Shown: in pieces, positions 22,611 through 32,220 of the stretch
Position numbering within the stretch: the stretch's first letter is position 1
Layout: each line of letters opens with the position of its first letter
NCBI GenBank assembly: GCA_021613535.1
Contig: CP075494.1
Span: forward strand, 12,400,001-12,464,000
Reading direction: 5' to 3'
From: Adineta vaga
Lineage: Eukaryota > Rotifera
Length of the DNA: 64,000 nt
Translations under genes and position numbers: made by a program
The notes under the pieces: model-generated
What the model was told of the DNA's origin: nothing
Databases searched by the model: none
The model's input: the letters and a program-made list of their open reading frames with translations, nothing else

Positions 22611-23389
22611 GCTATTTGCGCTCTCTATCTGGAAATACAGTACTAGAAAAAATGATAAGAACAAGTAACGCTCATCCTCTGGATTCGCGGACCCTGTTCT
22701 GAAAGAACGATAAGAGTGCTCAGTAAAACCCTCAAGCTGGATCTGAACTTAGCCGGATCCCGGTCCAAACAAACGTTTGACATAAAAGCTTTTTAAAAGT
22801 GTTTTTCATCTTCTCACCATTTCAAAGTATCACTCTAAGTTTTGAAGATATGGTGTTTTCGTGAGTTCCGTTTATTAATGAACAAGAACAAGAGAGAAAG
22901 AAACACACGTATATAGATAAGATATAGAGAGAAGAGAGAAGAACTAGATGGCGCACAGTGTACGATATACGAAAGAGAACCAAATACATGCGCGTATATA
23001 TACGTATATGTTTTGGAGAATTCCTTCATATATGTGATCATATGAATAGGGAAAACTTCAATATACGTATTTCGGAATTGTCCATACTAACAAACATAAT
23101 TGACGATACGTAAGAGACTTATGGTTCCAGTTTGAGCTAATCATGAAAAGCTGTGAAACTCTTTCTATCAATGAAATTATTCTTTATTTGACTCTTTTAG
23201 ATCATCAAATTGCAGAGAGTAGACAGATCAAAAGAAAAGACCTACATATTGTTACGTTTAGTATTTTAATTAATATTTCTGTTGATAAATTTAGTAGTCT
23301 GAGAATCTTTTATTTCAGAAGCTTGTTAAATCAAACTAACTATATCTATTTTGAAGATTATAATGAATATAAAATATTACGGATGTGCT
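22611..23389. other. Intergenic, no gene seen
   Basis: Region between the end of 5S cluster 2 and the 3' end of ART-TPR gene 1. It has purine-rich stretches (GAGAGAAGAGAGAAG near 22930) and alternating TA/CG runs near 22990. The plus-strand frame at 23143-23472 runs over the 3' end of the ART gene and has no recognisable content. Confidence 0.5.
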
Positions 23390-26300
23390 TTAGCTTTCAC
23401 GGCTATTGTCAGGCATTTGTTTTTTTAAATATTTCATATTTTGCTTTACTGTTTGTTGAAAATTATCACTAACGTAAGTTGACGAAGTATTGCTTGCTCG
23501 CTTGTAAAAACTATATGCAATTCGATGCTGACGATCGCCAATATAATGACAACACAGTCCTATTTCGTTATAAAGTATAGGTAGTAATTCATTCTCCTGT
23601 ATATCAACGTCTTGTCTAAAAATATTACGGGCTTCTCGCAAATAAAATAAAGCTCGTTTGTGATATTCTTTTCTTCTATGTACTGATCCAATAAATATCA
23701 AAACTCTACTCAAGCTAATATGATGAACTGGATTGGAATATCGACGAAAAATAGTCAGAGATTTTTTCAAACTTTTTAAAGCTTTATTAAGCTTGTTATT
23801 CTCCAGATAAGTTTGACCAATATTGCAGTATACATTTGCAAGCACAATATTAGTCTCTTCATTTTCATTTGATAATAAAGAATTTTGTTGTGCAATTTCT
23901 AATACTCGATTACAATGATACATAGCTTTGGTTATGTTGCCTAGAGAAGAGAATGATGCTCCTAAAAAACTATGCAATTTAATCAATACATCAAAGTTCG
24001 ATTTCTTTTGTTGTTGGTGAATATTAAGAGCAAGTTTGTAGTACTTATTTGAAATTTTAAATCGTTTTTGAAATCCTTTTAGTATTCCAAGTTTAGTATA
24101 TGTTTTTGCTATCCGAACGTCGTTTGATGATAGATTCGATGTAAATAGATTACGTGCATTTTTTAAGAAAGTATTTGCTTTTGAATATTGTTTAATTCTA
24201 AAGAATTCTTCTCCAAGAAGATAATAAGCTTCGCCTAGATCAATTGAAGGAGATGGTTCCGCTTTTAAATAGATAGCTACAGCTTTTTTATACCATTTGA
24301 TAGCTTTTTGTGACATTTCTTTATTTGCATATAAAGTGCCTATTTGGCAATATGTGAAGGCAATTTCAATCTTACTCTCGGGTGAAAAGAGTTTATGAAA
24401 TTGTATAGATTTTTTAAAATATTTTTCTGATGCTTTGAATTGATTTTGATCACCATAATTAAGTGCCATTTCCTTATAAGTTTCGAACAATTGTTCACCA
24501 CATTCGGGCAGTAAAAGACATTGGCGTTTGGCCAGATCTTTCAGAATACACAGCGCCTTTTTATGTTGCTTTTTTGCGCGAAAAATTGTTGCTCTTATCG
24601 TATGGGTGATAAACGAAGCCTTAAATTTCAACGGATTTTTGTAACGATGTTGAATTTTCAACGATTTACGGCAATAAATAATAGCTTTTTTATATTGTTC
24701 TATATCACTGTATGCTGTTGCTAAGTTATTGTAGACGATCGATATATTATAATAATCTCGAAATTCACATTGTCTCAGGTGATATAAACATTTTTTGAAA
24801 CATTTCAAGGCTAATCTCGAAAGATGTCTTTTGATATAAAGAAGACCAAGATCAGTGTATATTTGAGATATACGATAGTGATCCAAATTGTGGATTGGCT
24901 TATCTAATAAAACTTTTAACGATTTATAATACTTATCAATAGCATCTGTTGTTTGATCTGCTTCATCGGATATACTACCCATCATTCGATACGTATCAGC
25001 TATATCTGGATGTGAAGGTGGTAATGTTTTTATACGAACTTCAAGTGCTTTGTTTGAATATTTGAGTGCATTTTTATGATCATGCATATCAAAATATACC
25101 GATGCTAGATTATTGTATGTTACAGCAATATCAGGATGATTATTAGGTAAATGGTTTAGTTCAATTTCTAGTGCTTTTTCAAAATTCTTCACAGCTTTCT
25201 TTCTTTTATTGAGTGAACTATATGTATCTCCAATATTGTTATATGTCGTTGCTAATGTTAAATGATAACTAGGAAGAAGTTTCATTTGAATATCTAAAGC
25301 TTTTCTTTCGTATTTTAGGGCAACTTTTCCAGCATCCATATGACTAAGTACTGAACCAAGATTGAGGTAAACTTCGGCAATATTCAAATGGCGCGCAGGT
25401 AATGTTTTTCTAAAAATTTTCATAGCTTTTCGTAAATATGCTTTTGCGATCTTGTATTGTCCGCGATCCGTATAAATAGTACCAATATTATTAAAAGCCA
25501 TGCCAACATCTAGATGATCAACCGGTAATTCCTGAATTAGAAGTTTGTAATATCGTTCGGCTTTATCAAGTTCATGAATCTTGTGAAGATATTCACCTAA
25601 AATAAGTAGAGAAGTTGTTTCACCAATACGATTATAATAGTCATTAAGTAAATATTGTATTTGTTCATCTTGCTCACTACTTAAACTTAGTACTACATGC
25701 CAAAAGTCATCGTTAAATTGTTCACACGATTCGATCTTAAATATAGTACCCATGCTAAACAATACTTCTTCCTCATTTTGATTTGTACTCCATTTCTGAA
25801 TATCTGCAAAAGGTTGCGTTTGTACAGAAATATCAACTATTATCTCGAATAGTACACTCTCAGCAATCGGTCGTAGTGATCCTCCAGAAAAAAATTCGAC
25901 AGCTATTTCTGATGATTTACTCGTTGAAAAAAATGTATTGATAGATATATATTGATTTACGCTTGACTTTATCTTTTGAAATTCCGTTGTCGAAACAAGT
26001 TGACCTCGATAGAACGTTAATGTAGATGATTTTGCGCTAGAGATAAATTGTAAGTGCATATGACGTAGTTGCTTGTAGAGATCGATAATGAAAAATCGGT
26101 AAAGAAAAATGTTATCAATATTTTCCGTTCTTAATGCTTTGTTTACCAGTCGATATACAAAGGAATCACGAGTGTACCATTTCAGAGCAGCATCTCTTGA
26201 ATATGATCGTTCAAATTCATTAATGTTTGATTGTTCAATTAGATTATTTTTATATTGATCGCGCGCTTCAGTTATCATATCTTGTTTAGCACTATTCGAT

Positions 26301-26929
26301 TCTGGTAATCGAACTAAGACTTGTAATAGTATCTGTGACCAGAAAAATGATGGCTTTTCAGTTGAATCCAATGAGTGAGATGTCTGTTCCAAGGTTATAA
26401 TGTTCATAGGCAACTGACTCAAACATAAATAAACATCATCGTGTAAATTGTTATAGAGTAATTTTTCATCGATAAATACACCGCGTATCTTTGGATATTC
26501 CATAGACCAAACTTTATGTGCTTCAATATTTAAGCAAAATATGTATATAGAATATAATTGATCAAGATGATGAAGTAATGGAACAACTTGTTTTCCTACT
26601 TGACCAGAAACAACTAAAAAAATTCGTTCATTTTCAATTGTGCATATATATTGCATACAATCATCTATATTATCGAATATTTTAAGATAATTTACAATGT
26701 TTCGTAATTTTTCAATATGATGATACCGTGCACGATATTGAACATCCAACCATATGATGAGGCAGTCTTCCAGATTTTCCTTTTCGTCATTTAAACAATT
26801 GAATAAGTTGAGATCTTGCTGTTTACTCCTGTTATTTGTTTTATAGTCATTTTTTAATTTTCTTAACTTTTCAGAAGTATCCGGTTTTGATGATGTTTTT
26901 TCCATCAAGCCAATAACATTTTTATCCAT
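23390..26929 (-). CDS. ADP-ribosyltransferase-TPR protein (gene 1)
   Basis: Intronless 1179-aa protein. Residues about 50-170 form an N-terminal domain (IIWLDVQY, IFLVVSGQVGKQVVPLLHHL, IRGVFID) shared with the gene at 54964-58329. Next comes an arginine-type ADP-ribosyltransferase domain with the R-S-E triad: R308 in FYRGQ, S335-T336-S337 in FFSTSKS, and E386/E388 in NEEEVLFS. From about 480 to the end there are about 16 tetratricopeptide repeats of the 42-residue kinesin-light-chain type, well diverged from one another (NNIGTIYTDRGQYKIAKAYL, YNNLASVYFDMHDHKNALKY). No signal peptide or membrane segment is seen, so it is probably cytosolic. The intact ExE suggests Arg-directed mono-ADP-ribosylation from NAD+, with the TPRs choosing the target; both are inferences. 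The TTG/ATG-rich upstream region gives no better start than the ATG at 26929. Confidence 0.88.
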   Translation of the reverse strand: MDKNVIGLMEKTSSKPDTSEKLRKLKNDYKTNNRSKQQDLNLFNCLNDEKENLEDCLIIWLDVQYRARYHHIEKLRNIVNYLKIFDNIDDCMQYICTIENERIFLVVSGQVGKQVVPLLHHLDQLYSIYIFCLNIEAHKVWSMEYPKIRGVFIDEKLLYNNLHDDVYLCLSQLPMNIITLEQTSHSLDSTEKPSFFWSQILLQVLVRLPESNSAKQDMITEARDQYKNNLIEQSNINEFERSYSRDAALKWYTRDSFVYRLVNKALRTENIDNIFLYRFFIIDLYKQLRHMHLQFISSAKSSTLTFYRGQLVSTTEFQKIKSSVNQYISINTFFSTSKSSEIAVEFFSGGSLRPIAESVLFEIIVDISVQTQPFADIQKWSTNQNEEEVLFSMGTIFKIESCEQFNDDFWHVVLSLSSEQDEQIQYLLNDYYNRIGETTSLLILGEYLHKIHELDKAERYYKLLIQELPVDHLDVGMAFNNIGTIYTDRGQYKIAKAYLRKAMKIFRKTLPARHLNIAEVYLNLGSVLSHMDAGKVALKYERKALDIQMKLLPSYHLTLATTYNNIGDTYSSLNKRKKAVKNFEKALEIELNHLPNNHPDIAVTYNNLASVYFDMHDHKNALKYSNKALEVRIKTLPPSHPDIADTYRMMGSISDEADQTTDAIDKYYKSLKVLLDKPIHNLDHYRISQIYTDLGLLYIKRHLSRLALKCFKKCLYHLRQCEFRDYYNISIVYNNLATAYSDIEQYKKAIIYCRKSLKIQHRYKNPLKFKASFITHTIRATIFRAKKQHKKALCILKDLAKRQCLLLPECGEQLFETYKEMALNYGDQNQFKASEKYFKKSIQFHKLFSPESKIEIAFTYCQIGTLYANKEMSQKAIKWYKKAVAIYLKAEPSPSIDLGEAYYLLGEEFFRIKQYSKANTFLKNARNLFTSNLSSNDVRIAKTYTKLGILKGFQKRFKISNKYYKLALNIHQQQKKSNFDVLIKLHSFLGASFSSLGNITKAMYHCNRVLEIAQQNSLLSNENEETNIVLANVYCNIGQTYLENNKLNKALKSLKKSLTIFRRYSNPVHHISLSRVLIFIGSVHRRKEYHKRALFYLREARNIFRQDVDIQENELLPILYNEIGLCCHYIGDRQHRIAYSFYKRASNTSSTYVSDNFQQTVKQNMKYLKKQMPDNSRES

Positions 26930-28755
26930 AAATGTCTGAAATATCGTCTAAGCAATATTGTAAGAAACGTTCAAAATAGAAATATTTGCTAATTTTTTTA
27001 AGCAACTGACTAAATTTTCTAATCTAATATACTTAAGTTCTATTTCAGTATTTGCTTCAAATATAATCCCGAACTAGTGCAGCGACTACACTTGTTTATT
27101 AGCAAACTCATATTCGATATTAGATTGGATCACAATAACAACATGGATCCAAAAAGCTAATCATGAACAGATAATTGATGTCAAACGTTAAGATAGTTTC
27201 TAGCGAGAGACGTCGTATTCGATGCGAAATGTGCTCGTATCTTCGAGTTTGAATGCATATTTTGAGAGAAATGATCGAAACGTGAAATAAGTGATATTAC
27301 TATTGAATGGTTTATATACAGATAACAGGCATTACACATGGGATTGTAAAGTCAAATAATTTAATTAAGAAAATAAATAAAATTGGGGATAGATTTGATA
27401 TAATACACAAGGATAACAGATGATCTTGCTACGAATCGAGTCATAAAATGCGGTAAAACTCTTTAAGGACTCACCAGAATAGATTCACGAGAGACTTTAT
27501 TCACACGAAGCTCAAAAATGCTTAGATTTCGCTGCAGAAATCGGAACTTTTCAAGTGATATATTAGTTCCGTGTACTAAAACTTCATGCTATTTAAGAAT
27601 AATATGGTCTTAATTATATAAACATGTCTAGCTCATTGAATAATGTTCGTTTTACGCTTTGACACATAATTCAAAAACGTTTATTCAGCAATTTTGAAAG
27701 AATTAATAAAATACTGACGATGTTTCATCGTATAGAATATGAGTTATAAATTTCTCAAAACTATATTTTTTAATATATAAAGAAATCAGTCCATAAAAGT
27801 TTCCATGACTACATCGATTATAAAAGCTCTTTCTTATATTTCGTAGTCGATGAAACCTCTATTGATCGTCATTTACCTGTTTTTGCGTACACGCTCAATA
27901 CTAAAGTAGTATAACTATTCAGTAAAAACGGTTGCTTCAGGAAACATGTGCATATTCAACTTTCAGTCAGCAAACAAGACAAACAGGCATTGGTAATAAA
28001 TTTTTTTTCTTCCTCTATCGTTTCTAACGAAACAAACCGGTTATAAGATTCTGTAGCAAGCTTGTCGACATGAAGTTTTACGATCGATCAGCGGGCAACA
28101 ACACAGAAGAAAAGAAAAACGCATGAATGATCGCTTTTAAACGAAGAACTATTACTCATTGCAGCAAATAAAGAACAATTGCGAGCATCAAAAGGCAAAC
28201 CAATCATGAAAGATGACAAAGGATGAGTGTGTGTGTGAGTAAGTTGGAGTTTTATATGATAACGAATTAGAAAGATGAATAATCTTTTTCCATGGCAGTG
28301 TCATAAAAATGTTCAAAAAAACACATTATAATCATTTAATTAAAATAAGTTTAGCTATACTAAATTTAAGATTGAAGTACAAAGTTGGAAATAATATTAT
28401 TCCAGACAAGTAATACTAGAATTCCGAATAGCAGTCATCATGAATTTTATACGAAATTCTAAGGATTTTCAAGCTATTTTTATATATTCAATATTCAAAA
28501 ATTTCGAAGTATCATAGAATACATTCGTTCCAATCTAATTTTATACAACTGTAGAGCAAAGAAAAATAGAAACCTTTTTAGAAAAATCGAAAAAGTCTTT
28601 GCTTCAGCGATCATTAGGCTTTACATTCGTGGGTGTGAGCGTGGGTATTAGATAGATGTAGTACCCACACCCACGTCCACACCCTCAAGAGAATACTTGA
28701 AGACGGATATTTAGCTGCAATAGAGTTAAAACTGACAAAGATGCGTTAGTTGTAC
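26930..28755. other. Intergenic; G/C-rich hairpin and 5S cluster 3 leading flank
   Basis: AT-rich, with no supported gene. At 28629-28686 GTGGGTGTGAGCGTGGGTA faces TACCCACACCCACGTCC across a short loop, forming a strong imperfect hairpin. The arms contain TGTGGG-like units that resemble bdelloid telomere repeats. The last 35 bases match the leading flank of cluster 2. Confidence 0.55.
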
Positions 28756-28874
28756 GCTTACGGCCATACCACGTTGAATACACCAGTTCTCGTCCGATCA
28801 CTGAAGTTAAGCAACGTCGGGCTCGGTTAGTACTTGGATGGGTGACCGCCTGGGAATACCGAGTGTCGTAAGCT
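28756..28874 (+). rRNA. 5S rRNA, cluster 3 copy 1
   Basis: Complete 5S gene with A25 and a T8 terminator. The leading flank is shared with cluster 2 copy 1. Confidence 0.97.
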
Positions 28875-29142
28875 TTTTTTTCATTCTTTTTTCTCCTTTT
28901 CACATTTATATCCTGCTAGAACTTTTTCATCTAGATTTTCAATTCAATCTTCACCTTTTGTCGATGACAAGCTGTATCAATCGAAATCAACACCTATCAG
29001 GCGATTATCATTTTAGAATGATATTTTTTGTGTTTTTTAACTACAGACAAACATCGATAGTTTTCAATTGAAATAGACAATAGTCGAAAACGAATATATA
29101 GTTGTGATAAGGTTAAAAGCGACCAATATTCGTTAGTTGTAC

Positions 29143-29261
29143 GCTTACGGCCATACCACGTTGAATACACCAGTTCTCGTCCGATCACTGAAGTTAAGCA
29201 ACGTCGGGCTCGGTTAGTACTTGGATGGGTGACCGCCTGGGAATACCGAGTGTCGTAAGCT
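29143..29261 (+). rRNA. 5S rRNA, cluster 3 copy 2
   Basis: Complete 5S gene 387 bp after copy 1, followed by a T8 terminator. The spacer is nearly identical to the following one. Confidence 0.97.
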
Positions 29262-29531
29262 CTTTTTTTTCATTCTTTTTTCTCCTTTCCACATTTATAT
29301 CCTGCTAGAACTTTTTCATCTAGATTTTCAATTCAATCTTCACCTTTTGTCGATGACAAGCTGTATCAATCGAAATCAACACCTATCAGGCGATTATCAT
29401 TTTAGAATGATATTTTTTGTGTTTTTTAACTACAGACAAACATCGATAGTTTTCAATTGAAATAGACAATAGTCGAAAACGAATATATAGTTGTGATAAG
29501 GTTAAAAGCGACCAATATTCGTTAGTTGTAC

Positions 29532-29650
29532 GCTTACGGCCATACCACGTTGAATACACCAGTTCTCGTCCGATCACTGAAGTTAAGCAACGTCGGGCTC
29601 GGTTAGTACTTGGATGGGTGACCGCCTGGGAATACCGAGTGTCGTAAGCT
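29532..29650 (+). rRNA. 5S rRNA, cluster 3 copy 3
   Basis: Complete 5S gene 389 bp after copy 2. The spacer after it is more diverged (TTCTTCTTCTCC) and leads into a broken copy. Confidence 0.97.
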
Positions 29651-29935
29651 CTTTTTTTTCATTCTTTTTCTTCTTCTCCTTTTCTAATTTATACTGTGAT
29701 ACAACATTTTCATCTGGATTTTTAATTCAATCTTCGCGCTTTGTCCATGCCAAGCTATATTAGTCGAAATCAACAACTATCAGGCGATTATCATTTTAGA
29801 ATGATATTTTTTGTGTTTTTTAACTACAGACTCACATCGATAGTTTTCAATTGAAATAGACAATAGTCGAAAACGAATATATAGTTGTGATAAGGTTAAG
29901 AGCGGCCAATATTCGTTAGTTGTACGCTTACGGCC

Positions 29936-30030
29936 ATACCACGTTGAATACACCAGTTGTCGTCCGATCACGGAAGTGAAGCAACGTCGGGCTTGGTAAT
30001 CCTTCGGTCAATCACTTCCTGATGATTATT
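29936..30030 (+). pseudogene. Truncated, mutated 5S rRNA copy (cluster 3 copy 4)
   Basis: The first about 62 bases follow 5S, but with changes at CAGTTGTCG, CACGGAAGTGAAG and GGGCTTGGT. After about 29998 the 3' half, including the box C region and closing stem, cannot be aligned convincingly. There is no T-run terminator. It is probably a dead copy at the array edge. Confidence 0.85.
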
Positions 30031-30526
30031 GGTAAGTATTTCCTGTTTCAATAAATACTGATTTCTGATTGGTTAGGACAGACAAACTTTATGTATCTCA
30101 AACCCATGATTTTCACGCTGTATAAGCCTTTCTTTCCGAAAACGGAATATCAATTTTAATTATTATTATTTATTTTTTCAGGTGTAATATTGTCTTCTCT
30201 TATATTAATAAATGTAAAAATATGCGAAAATGATGAAGTCGATTTGAAAATCTATTTGTATTGAGATGCTGCGGGACAGTAATAAAAAAAAATGAAAAAA
30301 ATCTAGGATGTCACAGTTGATGAGCTATTATATATTTGATTCGTTGTCTATGCATTACTGCGTCACAGTTATGCGAAGCTAAAAATCACACATAAAATAC
30401 CTGACTCATTGTATTGACGAAGGAAAAATCACTCGATCATGATGATACGACAGAACGTAAAATATAAAAGCATATTCTTATACAATTTTTCGTATTGCTT
30501 GCTTACATTTTTTTATCGCATTAGAA
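30031..30526. other. Intergenic, promoter of the NmrA-like gene
   Basis: AT-rich, with no coding signal. An A-rich run (AATAAAAAAAAATG) lies near 30281. Confidence 0.5.
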
Positions 30527-31432
30527 ATGAGTACAAATGCATATAAAAACGTGTTACTAGTTGGTGCTTCTGGCGATGTTGGAAAGAGTATTTTATCCGA
30601 TCTCCTTGCGGATCCGGATTTTAAAGTGAGTGTTCTCTCACGCTCTGATTCAACAGCAAAATTTCCTCCCAATATCAATGTTATCAAGGTTAATTATTCT
30701 GATCAATCAGCTCTTAGTCAATCATTGACTGGTCAAGATATTGTTATATCAACTGTTGGTGGAGAAGCTTTATTGGAAAATTTTGATAAAACTTTGATTG
30801 GAGCAGCTCTTGCAGCAGGTGTCAAATGGTTTATTCCATCAGAGTATGGTTTTGATTTGGACGATCCTGCTGCTTCGTCTATTCCAGTTAATATTCCTCA
30901 ACTTGAGAATGCTGAACTCTTAAAACAAAACCAATCACGTATGGCTTATACATTTATTTCTACCGGTGCATTTTTAGATTGGGGTCTTGATAATAGTTTT
31001 CTATGTTTTGATATTCCTAGTCGTACAGCAACTTTATATGATGAAGGTAAACATACAGTATCAGGCACGGTCCTCAATAATCTGGGTAAAGCTGTCGTTG
31101 CAATTCTTCGTCATCCTGAACTAACGTTAAATCAACGAATTTGTCTTGCTGATACAACATTTACACAACAAGAAATTCTAGCTCTCTTAGAAAAATATAC
31201 AGATACAAAATGGACAGTAAATCATGTGACAACACAAGACACACTGAAACGAGCAGAAGAAGAATGGAAGAAAGGAAATATAAAGGATGGTTATTTTGCA
31301 TTTCTTCTCTCGTTGACATATGGTGGTGCCAACACATGCAATTTTGGATCTAAGATTAAAAATAAAGTTTTAGGATTGAAAGATGTCACACTGGAACAAA
31401 TCGTTAGAGAAGCTGTACAACGAAAAAGCTGA
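30527..31432 (+). CDS. NmrA-family / isoflavone-reductase-like NAD(P)-binding oxidoreductase
   Basis: Intronless, 301 aa. The N-terminal Rossmann motif VLLVGASGDVGKSI (GxxGxxG) is followed by the NmrA/isoflavone-reductase landmarks DIVISTVGG, AAGVKWFIPSEYGFD and TFISTGAFLDWGL. Length and order match the atypical short-chain dehydrogenases of fungi and plants. It probably uses NADPH to reduce a small aromatic or other ketone substrate; the substrate is unknown, and some family members only bind the cofactor. The absence of introns in a region where most conserved animal genes have one every 100-200 bp suggests acquisition from a fungus or bacterium, which a phylogeny would decide. Confidence 0.85.
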   Translation: MSTNAYKNVLLVGASGDVGKSILSDLLADPDFKVSVLSRSDSTAKFPPNINVIKVNYSDQSALSQSLTGQDIVISTVGGEALLENFDKTLIGAALAAGVKWFIPSEYGFDLDDPAASSIPVNIPQLENAELLKQNQSRMAYTFISTGAFLDWGLDNSFLCFDIPSRTATLYDEGKHTVSGTVLNNLGKAVVAILRHPELTLNQRICLADTTFTQQEILALLEKYTDTKWTVNHVTTQDTLKRAEEEWKKGNIKDGYFAFLLSLTYGGANTCNFGSKIKNKVLGLKDVTLEQIVREAVQRKS

Positions 31433-32220
31433 TCTGTGAACGCTTTCCACTTGTGTTAAATTACTTATATCGTATGTTTGTGAATACCTATCATACTCAA
31501 GTACGCTAGGTGATTTTTTGCTAATTGTCATATCGTTTCAAATATGTATAACTCTTTATTCATAAACATTTAATCATAATAAAAAAAAGTGAAAATTTTT
31601 TATCAGAACTAAAAGTACAAAATGACATGAAATAAACTATGATATCAAGAAATCTTATAAATTACAAGTAGATACAATGAATGCTATGAGTTTTGTTTCT
31701 CATAAGTTGTGATAAAAATTGATCCTAGTATTTCACCGTTCAATAATAAAAAAATCTTCCGTTTCGCCATCACTTAATCCATCGGAACATTGAAAAACAT
31801 GCATTTGACGTTTAACGAAAACATCACCATATTTATTTCCTAGTCATTCATATTAATGTACAATTGTATCATTGGCATTTTTGAATAGGTGGAAATGTTT
31901 GATTAGACGATTGTTGATTTTCGAATGGACACGACCAATAAGTCTATTTCGTTCTTCGACTATTTCTATAGTAGTTAGAATCATATCTATTATATCGAAG
32001 AAGCATCATTTATCTTCCATTTGATCTAGAACATATGTAATTAAGCTCTTTCATTGTATTTCTGTTTTTATTTTATTTTATTTTATTTAAGTATAATACG
32101 TTTACTCGATTAATAATTTATAAAAACAAATTTTTCAATGAATGAGCTCCGTAACTTATCAATTATGATCATTTTATACACGAGCTTCGTATGTTGAAAA
32201 GAAAAAAACGTGCTAGGGTT
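31433..32220. other. Intergenic with (ATTTT)n tract and a gene relic
   Basis: Contains a TTTTATTTTATTTTATTT microsatellite at about 32067-32089 and the coding relic listed separately at 31745-32035. The NmrA-like gene's poly(A) signal may be AATAAA at about 31633 or the AATAAAA near 31578. Confidence 0.5.
31745..32035 (-). pseudogene. Unidentified coding relic with in-frame stops
   Basis: One reverse-strand frame reads LDQMED, then IIDMILTTIEIVEERNRL, IGRVHSKINNRLIKHFHLF, GNKYGDVFVKRQMHVFQC and SDGLSDGETEDFFIIER. It is interrupted by stops at about 32012, 31853 and 31847. The composition is clearly protein-like, but I cannot assign a family. Confidence 0.4.
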
